Shown here piece by piece: positions 11,345-22,419 of a stretch of DNA of 64,000 nt. Below the pieces are notes generated by a model that was not told the DNA's origin, did no database searches, and saw only the letters and a list, made by a program, of their open reading frames with translations. Both the position numbers and the translations under genes were made by a program. Source of the stretch: Piezodorus guildinii. Its lineage: Eukaryota > Arthropoda > Insecta > Hemiptera > Pentatomidae. How positions within the stretch are numbered: the first letter of the stretch is position 1; each line of letters begins with the position of its first letter. The stretch lies in contig CM041293.1 of assembly GCA_023052935.1 (NCBI GenBank), positions 150,659,474-150,723,473 of the forward strand, given 5' to 3'.

Positions 11345-11935
11345 AGAAGGTTAATCAAGAATAAAAACAAATGTTTTAATTTTGTATAAAACATATGTTT
11401 AAATTTTGTATTTAAGAATAAAAACATGTGTTTAAATTTTGTAATCAAGAATAAAAACATATGTTTAAATTTTGTAATTAAGAATAAAATAAATAAATCA
11501 AAGGGAGCCCGTGGCTCAGTGGCTAGCGCGCTAGTCTCTCATGCTAAACGTTGTGAGTTCGAATCCCAATCCCGGCGGGACTTTTTTAAGCCTACGAATC
11601 AATGGGGATTCACTTACATCCTCTTCCCCGGGTATGTGAGACCCGCAGCCAAATGGTGGCCACTCACAAAAATAGGCGTAAGGAGTGATGACCCTACCCT
11701 ATAAACTTTCATCGAGAAACGTGAGTGTATTCTCCCGGCAGAATGTGCCACGCGGACAAGGGCCTACACGGCCTGTCGCGCCAGTGAAAACAAAAATCAA
11801 GAATGAAAACAAATGTTTTAATTTTGTAATCAAGAATAAAAACATATATTTTAATTCTGAAATTAAAAAAATCTTTTTAATCTGTAATTAAAAAAAAAGT
11901 TTTAATTCTATAATAAAAGATATGTTTTAATTTCG
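11345..11935. repeat. minisatellite of about 33-34 bp units, interrupted by a SINE
   Basis: Units resembling AAGAATAAAAACATATGTTT plus AAATTTTGTAATC recur about four times before 11500 and three to four more diverged times after 11795. A SINE-A copy sits between the two halves. Confidence 0.8.
11504..11791 (+). mobile_element. SINE-A, tRNA-derived, plus-strand copy
   Basis: The head GGAGCCCGTGGCTCAGTGGC, then TAGCGCGC, contains an RNA polymerase III A-box (TGGCTCAGTGG), and GAGTTCGAATCCC is a B-box at tRNA-like spacing. The body includes GGGTATGTGAGACCC, GGTGGCCACTCAC and GGAGTGATGACCCTACCCT, and the element ends near GGCCTACACGGCCTGTCGCG. Two minus-strand copies (28642-29087 and 44550-44823) define the family within this window. 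It is not a functional tRNA gene: no 3' acceptor half follows the B-box. Confidence 0.9.
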
Positions 11936-12702
11936 TATCATTCAGTGTGTTACAACGAAATTATTATTATTTGTTTACCTAACCATTTATTAAATTCTAT
12001 CACTAAATATTATCTCTTATTTCTTCATACATCTGTTCTGTTGGTTTGTTTGTTACCGCTTAAAAAATAAAATTACCAATACCACCAATACATGAATCAG
12101 CTTAGCTACCACAGTTAAAGAAATCCCTAAGACAACCTCCCTGGCCCCCATACTAACCATTTAAGATTCCATTAATAGTCCAAGATCCGAACTTGAAACG
12201 ACCTTCATCGAGCTGATAATAGAATTTAACATATTTTATAATAAATTTAGTATATTAGAAAATATGTCAAGATTGGGTTGTCTAAAAAAACCCTGGACAG
12301 AATATTAAAAAAAAAAAGAAGATTTTTAATTAAATGGTGCAACATCAAGATAATAAGAAAATTCTTTTGGGTTGTATATTCTTTGCCTGGACAAACTATT
12401 CGGTTGTCCGGTATAAGCGGGTATGTCGATACCAGTTACCTGCACTGGCTTAATAATAGAAAAACAATTATATTAGTATAAGCGTTGTTTTATTGCGAAA
12501 ACGTTAATATAGGGTTGCCTGTAAAAAACTTGGTCCTAATCAGGGTTTGCGAATTTCTAAGATTAAATATTAACGCTAGTGGAAATGTGTGTTATATTTT
12601 GGAGAAACTGACATTTGAGTTGCAAAAATAATAATCAATTCAATACATAAGAATCAAACATATTAATTATAATACTAAAACATTAAATATTATAACATCA
12701 AT

Positions 12703-12762
<60 letters not shown>

Positions 12763-12890
12763 TTTATTTATTCATCCTATTTTTCATTTAAAATTCTTGA
12801 TTTTTCCATTTAAAGAAATAATATGCAAGATAATTTTATGCATAAATAATTTTACAGTTTTTTTTTTTACTTTCATTTAGCTATATTTGA
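11936..12890. other. intron with (AT)n microsatellite, no gene
   Basis: The one clear item is an (AT)n run at about 12709-12761. Two loosely similar segments (GGGTTGTCTAAAAAAACCCT at 12275 and GGGTTGCCTGTAAAAAACTT at 12513) may be remnants of one repeat. Confidence 0.5.
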
Positions 12891-12891
12891 A

Positions 12892-13742
12892 ATATTGCGG
12901 TAAGAGAAAGTATTGTGATCATGAAAATTTTCGAATTAGAGTTTTTGGGAGTACACGTTTAAGGGTCCTCTGATTCCAAACTATCAAGTCCTGGAAATGG
13001 GTTTACTGTACTGTACTAATACTGTGAGTGTTTGTACCGGTTAAGTCTAGCCTTGGAAGATGGTCTCTCCCCATCCAGTATTGTTGAAGCGAAAGCCTAC
13101 AGTAGGAACCACGACATGCCGTGGATTTAAGAATGCCAAACTTGAAAGACCTCAAAGGTAGCTTAAGTTCGGATAAGGCCTGTACTGTTGCACTAATTTG
13201 TTTTGCAACATTGTTTTCTTGTTTTGGAGTTTTTTTTAACAATAAAGGAGATGAAAAAAAAAACCCTGTTAAGTCTAGCTCGCAATGGTTTTATGAAATG
13301 GTAAGTTTTATGAAATCGAAATTACATATTTTAAGAGCGTATATGCTTAAGAAGTTGCAGCAACTTCCGCTTAACATAAGAACCACTATACACTAAGCAT
13401 TTTGCACAATATCTCAAAAACGGCTCAAACGATTTTGATCAAACCCGCTATATCGATGTAATCTCTAATGGGATTTAATATGATGTAGGTTTCATTCTTC
13501 TTGTATAAATTATCTTATACACAAAGTAGGTAGTATAAGATAATGTGGAGTCATGAAATCGGATACAAGTGATTATTGTAGATAATGATCAAATAGATTG
13601 TTTAATCTGAAACATATGTTTTCATCGAAACTCATTTAGTTCTTCTTTAACATTTTTTCAACTCTAATTTTATTTAAAAGTTCATAAATTGATTTTAAGA
13701 AAGGAGTTAGGTGAGAGTCGTGTGCTGCGCTCATTTTTTTAA
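12892..13742 (-). mobile_element. Helentron-like element, reverse orientation, diverged and interrupted
   Basis: It starts with the terminal-hairpin side (GGTAAGAGAAAGTATTGTGATC), runs through the internal CTCAAAAACGGCTCAAACGA and CGCTATATCGATGTAA segments and ends with GGTGAGAGTCGTGTGCTG, matching copies at 15597 and 57951. It is split by a 216-bp retroposed insertion. Confidence 0.8.
13052..13267 (+). mobile_element. retroposed polyadenylated sequence with 12-bp target duplication
   Basis: The 216-bp segment is flanked by the direct repeat GTTAAGTCTAGC (13040-13051 and 13268-13279). It ends AACAATAAAGGAG followed by an A-run, i.e. a polyadenylation signal and tail. This is the structure of a LINE-mobilised transcript: a SINE without visible pol III boxes, a LINE tail, or a short processed mRNA copy. 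A small frame inside (from MPNLKDLKGSLSSDKACTVA, with a hydrophobic stretch after it) could be a retrocopied small membrane protein, but I do not recognise it. Confidence 0.75.
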
Positions 13743-14420
13743 CTTTTATTTTTATTTTCTGTTTTATTTTACATACACAACGCTTTCACATGTTCTGATA
13801 TTGATTTATTAAAATATTTTTTTTTCGAATTTCTCGGTAATAAGACCATTGTCAAATTTGTTTGTAGAAAAATGAACCAAATTAAATTGAATCTCTCTGA
13901 TGACTTTCTGTTCAAGAACAATGGTTTATTATGCGGAGAGAACATATTATTTGAAACTATATTCTCTATTCACTAAAAGAACTCGTACTACCAATGTGGT
14001 AATACGCTAGGCTTATTATATTTATGAAAATCATTTGATCCGTGAATTATAATAATAATGATTCTTTATTTATTTAAAAACTTTATCTAATTATTTTTAT
14101 CTTCCTGGAAGTCTTGCAAAGCGTGTTTCTTTTCAAGGTTCATTTGCGGACCAATTAGCAGGTATATTATAGGCAGAGCGCAGTGGATAAATTGCCTTTG
14201 TTTGTTTCTATCCATGTTCATTAACTTGCATAATTAGAATTTCGGGTGGACATTATAAACTCATTAAATTATTCCGGAGATATGGTGGATATAAAATTTG
14301 TTTAAAGTATTTTCAGTACATGGCCTATCAATGTTTAATTAACTCATTGAAATTTAGCATTTTAGGTATCCTGACGCAAGTCCAAAGATTGAGACGATCT
14401 TAAATCAGGTTAAAAAAAGA

Positions 14421-14472
<52 letters not shown>

Positions 14473-14685
14473 ATATATAAATAAATAAAGTTTAATCTAT
14501 AGATATTAAAAGATATTTAATCCTATATAGCGAGTTTAAGTTTCTAAACAATGGTAAAGATTTGTCCAATTAAAATGCCACTTTTTACAAGGGTATTTTG
14601 TTTAAAATGCTTCTATATACATCTAAGAAAAACATTAGTTTCCTTTGACTTTTTATTTTTGAACTAGACGTGAAAATGAAACACT
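13743..14685. other. intron with (AT)n microsatellite
   Basis: An (AT)n run at about 14425-14471; otherwise nothing recognised. Confidence 0.5.
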
Positions 14686-14689
14686 CATA

Positions 14690-14830
14690 CCATTTTTGGA
14701 GGCTTGGTCATATGGACTCACGGGATCTTTAAACGTGTATTTATTTTATAAAATTAGATTCGTAATTTTTAACAACGACATTTACGGTTAATACGATATA
14801 TATCCGATATATAAAGGTAAGTAAAAATAG
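14690..14830 (+). mobile_element. Helentron-like element, 3' fragment
   Basis: The segments GGCTTGGTCATATGGACTCA and TTTAAACGTGTATTTA, then the end GGTAAGTAAAAATA, parallel the last 140 bp of the copy ending at 24600. Confidence 0.6.
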
Positions 14831-14843
14831 ATATATATAGTAA

Positions 14844-15012
14844 GGGGGATCACCTGTGATGTAGTAATTAGCATAACAGCCTTATATGACCAAAGTTGCG
14901 GGTTCAAACCCAGCAGACGGCCCTAGGATTTTTTAAAGGGACTAAAAAGTCCTTGGTTAAGCCTTCCTTCGGAGGGGGTTCCGGTCCTGTGCGATATAAA
15001 TTTAGGACTCAG
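14844..15012 (+). mobile_element. SINE-B, tRNA-derived, plus-strand copy
   Basis: The head has an A-box-like TGTAGTAATTAGCA and a good B-box in TTGCGGGTTCAAACCCAGC. The body continues GGCCCTAGGATTTTTTAAAG, then TCCTTGGTTAAGCCTTCC and TTCGGAGGGGGTTCC, and breaks at TTTAGGACT where another repeat begins. Other copies are at 29213-29475, 6060-6335, 19735-19880 and 16830-16894. Confidence 0.85.
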
Positions 15013-15165
15013 TGATGGGCAGACTAAAAAAAAGAGTACTGTACTCAATTTTAGTATATATACCGCCGAAGCGAGTACAATACAGGTTCCGTATTGCACA
15101 GGAAAGGGAAACAAATAAATAAAAAATACTGTACACAAATAATGATCGCTGACAGACATAATTTA
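15013..15165. repeat. repeat with hAT-like end inserted into SINE-B
   Basis: It begins CAGTGATGGGCAGAC, resembling hAT termini, and shares GAGTACTGTACTC and CAAATAATGATCG with 16895-17060. I find no matching inverted right end, so the hAT assignment is tentative. Confidence 0.4.
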
Positions 15166-15596
15166 ACTTATATTTGTTTTGAAAATACCCAAGTCCATTT
15201 CGTTTGATGAACCGTGTTAAGGAGGAATTGACTGGTTTAAATCAATAATGTCCAACTTGTGGTGACAAAGAATACACCACCATACAACTATATTGTGTGT
15301 TCTTATATTTTAAAATCATAATTATTTATAACATAGTTATATATTAGCCTTTTGGTTTAATTATTTATATTTTGTTACATTTATATTATAAAATACAAAG
15401 GAAGGATAGAATTAAAACCGTATTGATCGAATAACATCAAGCGGAATTCTTCGCTTTCGTTCACCTCCGTTTGTTATTCAAACCTTTAATTTGACTGTTA
15501 TTTATTTTCACACCTAATGTTAATGTAATGTAATTAAAAGTTCCAAAGGAATATTATATTACTGAGATATTTTTGTAACTCATTAGTAACTTTATT

Positions 15597-16481
15597 ACTT
15601 TCACTTACTATATATAGTAAGGGATTATTGCGATCGTGAAAATTTTCGAATTCCTGTTTTCAACGGAAATACACGTTTTAGGGTCCCCTGAGTCCAAATA
15701 ACCAAGTCCCGCAAAAAGGTCTGTGTGTGTGGTAACTCCCGGGCGGAAACGGTAAGTCCTATGAAACTGAAATATCAGATTTAAGACAACTATACGCCCA
15801 AGACGTGACAAAGCTTTTTTCATCAAAATGAGCTTACCAGAAGAAGCACTTTATACCATGCAATTTGCACCTTTTTTCGATTTTCTCAAAAACGGTTCCG
15901 ACGATTTTGATTAAACTCGCTATATCGATGTAAAATTTAATGGGCTTTAATATCATGTAGGTTTTATTTGGATAAAAATGGTCTGACAGGGCTTAAATGC
16001 CGATATTTTAAATTTTCTTCCCCTAAAGTACTTTTAATTTTGTAGATTCAATAATAATAACTAAATTATCTTGTTAGCGCTGATGAAAAACAGGTAAATA
16101 TATAAATTGAATAAATTCGATACCCAACTAAAGGAGAAAACAGAAAAAAATATTTTTTTAATGCAATTTTTTTTTTTAACATAAGAGCAGTAATATACAT
16201 GTATGAAATACCGTTGGAAAGCTAAAGATTTTAGAAAAAATATCATCTCATACACAAGCTTTTAAAAGTTAATAGAGAGTGATGAGAAGAAGATAAAACT
16301 AACTGATTATTTTAGATAATAATATAATAGATTTTTTAATAAAACACATGTTTCTATATAAATTCAATTTGATTAATTCCTTAATAGTTTCACATATTTT
16401 TATTTCTAACTGTATTTGAAAATTCTTTCATTGATTTTAAAAATCGAGGTAAGTGAAAGTCGTGTGTTGCCCGCACCAGAT
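15597..16481 (-). mobile_element. Helentron-like non-autonomous element, near full length, reverse
   Basis: The plus strand begins with the 3'-terminal hairpin (ACTTTCACTTACTATATATA then GTAAGG) and ends GAGGTAAGTGAAAGTCGTGT then GTTGCCCGCACCAGAT, the 5' terminus in reverse. ACTTTCACTTAC is thus present near both ends as subterminal inverted repeats, with about 20 bases outside it only at the 5' end. No reading frame is present. About 885 bp; very similar to the copy at 57951-58862. Confidence 0.85.
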
Positions 16482-16829
16482 TTTTTATTTAGTAACTCCA
16501 CGTGCTTATTATACTCATAAAATGGACCTTTTACGTTATTTATACACTAACACAGAATCACAGCACAAATAATTACCATGTTAACATATCTTATCGACCG
16601 CAATATAAACATAGAGTTGCACTAGAACAGCATAAACTCATAATGGAACTCTTCAAAATATGTATAACTAAGCACAGACATAAATATTACATGTCTGCCA
16701 CTAACAACTCTTGAATAATTTACCAGTATATTAAAAGATGAACGAAACTGACGTCACATAAATATACAATAACTCAACCTTAAAAAAAGTGGCGTAATTT
16801 GAATATTCCCGTTAAAGCGTAAATGTTTA

Positions 16830-16894
16830 TTCATCTAGTCTCACTTTATGCTATTGTGGTTAATCAGACGATGCTACAATTGAAGTCCTAAACA
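16830..16894 (-). repeat. SINE-B tail fragment
   Basis: TCACTTTATGCTATTGTGGT, TAATCAGACGATGCTAC and AAGTCCTAAA match the distal end of the 29213-29475 copy; the rest is replaced by the repeat that starts at 16895. Confidence 0.6.
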
Positions 16895-17060
16895 GTGATG
16901 GGCAAATACTAAAAAAAAAAAAAAAAAAAGTACTGATTACTGTACTCAAATAATGATCGTTGCGAAGTACAAAATCTACACAGCTTTCCTCCTGATTACT
17001 TTCTATTTTCCTCTGTAATCAACATTTTTGTACTTTTGAGTACTTGATTACTTTTTTATA
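16895..17060. repeat. second copy of the CAGTGATGGGCA repeat
   Basis: It starts CAGTGATGGGCAAATACT, followed by an A-run, GTACTGATTACTGTACTC and AATAATGATCGTTGCG. It parallels 15013-15165 and also lies within SINE-B sequence. Confidence 0.45.
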
Positions 17061-17329
17061 TGAGGTCGCCAGAAAAGAGTATATTACCTACAGCTATTAA
17101 GTACTGGTTTCATCCATATTAAGGTCTAATAATAGTTTGTTTAGGTCATCTTTTCTTTCATATTATCGATTATTTTATACTTCAAAAACATAACAAATCG
17201 ATAAACGTAAACTATTATTATTAAGATGGTGGGCTCATAGATTATTGTAAACTCTTCAGATGAAATCGATATAGGGGCCTATTATTATGTTTTTTTACTA
17301 TTGGAATCACACGGTCATATTTTATTTTA

Positions 17330-17635
17330 AATTTTCGTATTTATTAAATACTAGGTTCAGTAGCGGCGTTACCAAGGGTTCGTTACTGATTACACTATTA
17401 ATTTTAATCGCGCTCGCTCAAGAAGAGGTTTATTTTAACTTTTTCGTATTTATTCGATACTAGGCCCAGTATCTGCTTTACCAAGGGTTCGTTACTGATT
17501 ATACTATTATTTTTAATCGCGCTCGGTCAAGAAGAGGTTTGTTTTCATTTTTCGTATTTATTGGATACTAGGCTCAATAGCTGCGTTACCAATGGTTTGT
17601 ATCCCTATTATGCTATTAATTTTAATAGTAAATTT
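17330..17635. repeat. tandem repeat, 108-109 bp unit, about 2.8 copies
   Basis: The landmark TTTTCGTATTTAT recurs at about 17332, 17441 and 17549, each followed by GATACTAGGC-type sequence, TTACCAAGGGTTCGTTACTG and CGCGCTCG..CAAGAAGAGG. The units are only moderately diverged. Confidence 0.9.
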
Positions 17636-17785
17636 GAAAAAAAAATTGACCTACCTGCTTATCTCTCTCCGTACAAAATATTTGTAGTCCCAAAAATGAA
17701 TTCATATAATTTCTACAGTTAAATAATAAAAGAATATTTAATGAAATACGTTCTGAAAAATATGTTTTTAAAAATTAACATTGAA

Positions 17786-18883
17786 AATTCCCATTCCACC
17801 ATCCAACAAAGTAATCGTGCGGTAGATGTTGTCAGTCTCATCCGCATTGGAGCGCGGATCGTACGACACGGGAGGCTTTGTCGACGTAGTACAGGCTTTT
17901 GACCGAGTTTGGCTACTAGGACTGCTTAACAAACTCCGTAAATTTATCCCTCCTGAATACTACCTCATTATCCAGTTCTACCTCTCTGAAAGATCCTTCA
18001 AAATAAGCCGCAGTAGCAGTCTGCTGGTATTCATCAAGGCAGTATCCTAGGACCCATTATTTACAATGTCTATACAGCTGAAATTCCAGCCCATCATAGC
18101 GCCTTCTTTTCTACCTATGGCGATGACACTTGTGTGCTATCAGTCAATGACGATCAGCTATTGCCTCACAAACTCTTCAATCCCAGATCAGAGACAAATT
18201 CCACCAAATTAACTTTAGTCTTCGTCGTAAACCTATTTCATCCTGCCCTACAGTGTTCTTAAATAATATTCAGCTTGTTGCGGTTGAACAGATCTGATAT
18301 CTAGGACTGCACCTTGACAAACGTCTAACTTGGAATCCGCACATAAGACTGAAACGACAAGAAGCTGCACGACGTTTTCGACTACTTCAACACTAACTAG
18401 ACAAACGTTCTAATCTTCCACTTAACTACAAAAGACTCATCTACATGACTATCATGAGACCGATGTGGACTTACGAATTTGAGCTCTGGGGCTCTACTAA
18501 ATCATCGAATTCTTCTCGTATCCAATCCCTACAGTCCGAAATCCTTCGTAAAATCCTCAATGCTCCTTACTTTATCACCAACAAACTCATCCATAAAGAC
18601 CTTAATGTCCCATATGTTGCTGATTTGGCCCGAACGAGGTATCAATCCTTTTATGACAAACTCTATTCCAATCCTTCCTTCCTTTTCAATTCCTGACAAT
18701 TCTCCGAGGCGTCTGAAAAGGAGATGGCCCCGGGACCTTCTAGTTTAGAATAGTTTTAGAGTGCTTTTATTGGGAAGCTTCTCTACAAGTGTTTCATGCT
18801 TTTTTATATTTCATTCAAATTTACTTATTGTATTACTTGTTATAAAGTTGTAAATTCCAATAAATAAATATTAAAAAAAAAAA
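17786..18883 (+). pseudogene. Jockey-type LINE (family B), 5'-truncated, decayed ORF2
   Basis: Translation in shifting frames gives reverse transcriptase pieces: STIQQSNRAVDV, VQAFDRVWLLGLLNKLR, a damaged segment around 18100-18250 where FADD is expected, then LDKRLTWNPHIRLKRQ and WTYEFELWGSTKSS, ending in RLKRRWPRDLLV just before a stop. A 3' UTR follows with AATAAATA and an A-run ending near 18883. Several stops and frameshifts exclude function. The C-terminal RLKRxWPRDxL is shared with the intact Jockey-A element at 37598-42333, but the sequence is clearly a different family. Confidence 0.85.
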
Positions 18884-18954
18884 CTTTTTGTTTCTACTTT
18901 TACTAGCCTACATACAAATTATATAGTAATGAAACGATAAAGCATAGAAAAAAA

Positions 18955-19030
18955 TATACGGTTACAAGGTCCCCTGAGTCCAAATGACAAAGTCTTGTGT
19001 AAAAGTGTGGTGTGGTAAGCCACACACACT
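18955..19030 (-). mobile_element. Helentron-like fragment
   Basis: AAGGTCCCCTGAGTCCAAAT and CAAAGTCTTG match the stretch near 15680-15715 of the full copy. Both ends are lost. Confidence 0.6.
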
Positions 19031-19734
19031 TATCACAATATGTGGTAAAAAAAGCATATTATTCTTTTGGACTATAAAAAAAAAATTAATAATACCTAAT
19101 TGTATTATACGAAATCAAATAGTAATAAATTATCATTAGACCAATGTATAAAGAAAAAATAAAATAAAATAAAAGTGAAATAAATAAACAGCCATCAGCT
19201 CAGATATTATCTTTAAAAAACATTATACTGAATTAAACTTGTATGAAAAAATTAAAATTATTGCTCTACACTCCTTTTGTAAGTGCCATTAGTTACACTA
19301 AAAGCGATTTGCTGACAGCCAGTTTGCCGGAGAATCATGATAATCTATTTTGTTAGTTGGATCTGGTGAGATTCAGGTAAGGATAAGGAAGGCTCAACTT
19401 AAATCAATAGCGGACCTAGTTCAAGTACGCCATTGTCACGAACAGGGATAACTGCATAGCTTTTTCATAAACCAGTTTAAATTTTTGTTTTGAATAAAAA
19501 ATTTCGGAAACAAAATATCTGGAAAAGATATTTACTTACTCATCCACTTATTTACTTATTAATACACATCTACCCTTTTGAGTCTTTAGTGACCAGGATT
19601 TACAAACTGGTGACTCCCAAATACCACAACAGTTCCGAAATCCTATGTTCATAATCACTGAATGCTTCGTGAATTGTAGCAAGTATGTTACGTCTCGTTT
19701 TGATGTCAGAGTACTTTGTGCATGATGTTTGTTT

Positions 19735-19880
19735 AATCATTTAACGTCAATTTTATGCTAATATGCCTGAACAGACGATGCTACAGTTAAAGTCCTAAAT
19801 GTTTCCTATCCAAGTGTAATTAGGATAGGGATCTGTAAAGAGTACCTCGCATCCACCCCAAAGAGATCGCACGAAGCTAG
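19735..19880 (-). repeat. SINE-B fragment
   Basis: TTTAACGTCAATTTTATGCT, ACAGACGATGCTACAG, AAGTCCTAAAT and TAGGATAGGGATCTGTAAAG match the 29213-29475 copy. The tRNA-like part is missing. Confidence 0.65.
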
Positions 19881-20039
19881 AAATGGTCTTTTCCTGGCCG
19901 AGAATAAAACCTCAGCGTGAATTCAGATGAACATTCCATATCACAAGAATTATCACCATAATTCCTTCTTAAGCGAATAACATAAATATTTCCGTTGATA
20001 TAATTTATTTATTATAAAACATGTTCAATATTGTAGAGA

Positions 20040-20275
20040 AGGATTGTCTTAACCGGAAAAATACAAAAATAGAGTTTTTGAACTGAAACTACCAGAGGAG
20101 AAAAAGTAATATTCCATTAGAGAAAACTAGAATAAGGAAAGAAGAGTCCAGTAGTCAGAAAGGATGAAGAACTTATAGAAGAAAATAAGAAGGAAAACAT
20201 GTAAAATGATAATTGAAGGGTCCTTGAATCTTGGTTACCTGTTTAAAATTATTTTACTATTTCCTCATAGAATAA
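20040..20275 (+). repeat. unclassified dispersed repeat, copy 1
   Basis: It shares ordered blocks with 27795-27990: GAGAAAAAG.AATATTCCATT, AGAAAACTAGA.T.A, GAAC TTATAG.-type sequence and GGTCCTTGAATCTTGGTTAC. No coding signal or termini are seen. Confidence 0.55.
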
Positions 20276-20456
20276 AAAAAAATTCAACATCAAAGTTTTA
20301 TTCAACATCTTAAAAAAAAATCTTAGTTTCGCACGACTTTTTGAAATAATTATATTTAAATTAAAATAAAATTTAATATTTCTGAATTTATTTATGATCG
20401 AAAAAGTAACAAAATCGCGAAATTTGGAAGTAATAAGTAAAATGTTATAATTATAA

Positions 20457-20458
<2 letters not shown>

Positions 20459-20546
<88 letters not shown>

Positions 20547-21050
20547 TTAAGTCTAAAAATTAAAAAAAAAATTGATATAAAAAAGTTATTAAGGAAACAT
20601 AAACTGCTCTAATTAACAGAGAATATATTACAACTGAAATGAATAGGCTTACAATTGATATGGAAATGGATTTTATTTCTGCGATGGATAAGATTGAATT
20701 TAAAATGCTAAGAACCAGCCGATTTGGTAGATCTTGAAACGAATGATACGATGAATTTTTTCTGTGTAAAAACTAGTTCATAGGCAAACTCGTTCGTTAA
20801 TGTAAAATGTTTTAAAATTATGAAAACGTAAAACAATGAGCTATTCAGTTCGAAGTGACTTTGAAAGGAAATCCAGTTCCCTCAAAATTATAATAACAAA
20901 AATGGCTGTTTAAAAATAAGATGAAAATATGATTAATGACTTGATGAAGAGATTGAAGAAGTAATTGCCTGACAAATTTTCTTTCGTGTTGTTCTTAACT
21001 TCTTAATTGCTAAAAAAAAAAATAAAAAAATTTAACTATTTAACTATACT

Positions 21051-21108
<58 letters not shown>

Positions 21109-21118
21109 ATATATATAT
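20459..21118. repeat. two compound A/AT microsatellites
   Basis: An A-run of about 30 bases passes straight into (TA)n at 20459-20541, and another (AT)n lies at about 21053-21118. The sequence between them shows no recognised feature. Confidence 0.9.
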
Positions 21119-21376
21119 TATTATATCATGATATGTACATAAGAATAATGAAGAAGGGCTAAGACTATATAAATAGATATATTTAAGCGGTGAAACAGCA
21201 AAACTACTTAAGAGGTAGAAAAACCTAGATTTAAATAGCGCCTCGAGAATCCAGGACTGAATTGCTCCTCACTTAAATGCTGAGAGGGGTTTTGATAAGA
21301 AAAAGGAACTTACTTAATCTGATAGAAAACTTAAAATGTCTTTTATGTTTATTAAATTCATTATTTATTTATCTTG

Positions 21377-21750
21377 TTCGAGAGAAAAATATTAAAAAGA
21401 ATTTTCGGCCTGGTTCGAGAGGGAGATACCTGGAAAAGGAGGAAGAACCAGGAACTCTCAAGGTTGTATAACAATCCCGACATAATAAAGTGGATTAAAA
21501 TTGGAAGACTCCGATGTGCGGGTCACGTGGCAAGGATGAAGGAGAGTGAGATTCCCAAGAAGACCTTGTTCGAGGAGCTTCACGACCAACGAAGAGTAGG
21601 CAGGCCAAATGTGAGGTGGGCTGACTCCGTCGCAGCGGATGCATGTGTTCTCCTGGGCGTTAGGAGCTAGAGAGCTGCAGCAGCAGACAGAGCCAACTGG
21701 GCCTTGACCTGGTAACGGGTTGTTGCGCCAAATATGTATGTATGTATGTA
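21377..21750 (+). pseudogene. LINE ORF2 C-terminal fragment, (TATG)n tail
   Basis: The frame reads FERKILKRIFGLVREGDTWK, then LSRLYNNPDIIKWIKIGRLR, CAGHVARMKE and VGRPNVRWADSV. This is the conserved region after the reverse transcriptase in RTE-like and related LINEs (KIxGxxxxxxxWR..NxEL, RLRWxGHVxRM, GRPxxRW). It ends with TTGCGCCAAATATGTATGTA, a simple-repeat tail. The reverse transcriptase itself is missing. Confidence 0.85.
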
Positions 21751-21869
21751 TTTATTTATCTGTAGCCATTTTATTTATTTTCATTATAAATTACTTAATT
21801 AATTTCTTACTTATTTATAATGAAGGAGTATATTGGTTACTATAGAAAACATTTGATGGAAAGGTTAAA

Positions 21870-22400
21870 AAGAAACAAAATCTGAAAACGTACTTTTCAC
21901 TTGATCATCATTTTCAAAACGTTTTCCTTTGACGAAGTTGTATAAATTCCTGAAGAGGTGGTAATCTGTTGGAGACAGGTCGGGAGAATATGGTGGGTGC
22001 GGAAGAACTTCGTAGCTCAGTGAGATCATGAGGTACCCATGTATCGAGCTTTTTTATTTTACCAATACACTTTAAATGTCTGGAAACGGTAGATGCACTT
22101 GCATTTAGTTGTGCTGAGAGTCCTTTAACTGTTTGGTAGGGGTTTCCTTCTACTGTATGTTAGAGGACATGGTTGTCTATTACGGACGGAGGTTTTCCTC
22201 GGGGCAAGTTTTCCAAGTCGGTATCCCCAGCTGAAAACTTAGCAAACCAACGGCGAATGGTCCGTTCATTAACACTCCCTTTCCCAAACGCCTTGCAAAT
22301 ATTTCTTGCGGCCTCATCTGCTGAATGGCCGAGTTTAAACTCGTATAAAAATATTACTCGAAAATCGCGTGTTACCATGTTCATATTTGGAGGTATACTA
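21870..22400 (-). pseudogene. mariner transposase, internal deletion derivative
   Basis: From ATG at 22384 the minus strand reads MNMVTRDFRVIFLYEFKLGH, then SADEAARNICKAFGKGSVNE and RTIRRWFAKFSAGDTDLENL PRGKPP-type sequence: the first helix-turn-helix of mariner/SETMAR transposases. After a stop at about 22160 the same frame continues with GNPYQTVKGLSAQLNASAST and VSRHLKCIGKIKKLDTWVPH, the second HTH. It then jumps to PHPPYSPDLSPTDYHLFRNL and FVKGKRFENDDQVKSTFSDF, which holds the third catalytic aspartate of the DD34D triad. The first two catalytic aspartates are deleted, so it cannot be active. Terminal inverted repeats were not located. Confidence 0.9.
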
Positions 22401-22419
22401 AAAAGTGAGTAATTGATTG

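Noticed and set aside
11504..11575. Apparent tRNA gene
   Set aside because: A- and B-boxes are those of a SINE head; no tRNA 3' half or acceptor pairing, and the unit recurs in SINE copies.
11426..11891. Two open frames of 92 and 68 codons
   Set aside because: They cross a minisatellite and SINE-A; no protein signal.
12275..12560. Possible direct-repeat element with GGGTTG starts
   Set aside because: The two segments agree only in short stretches and no end structure is visible.
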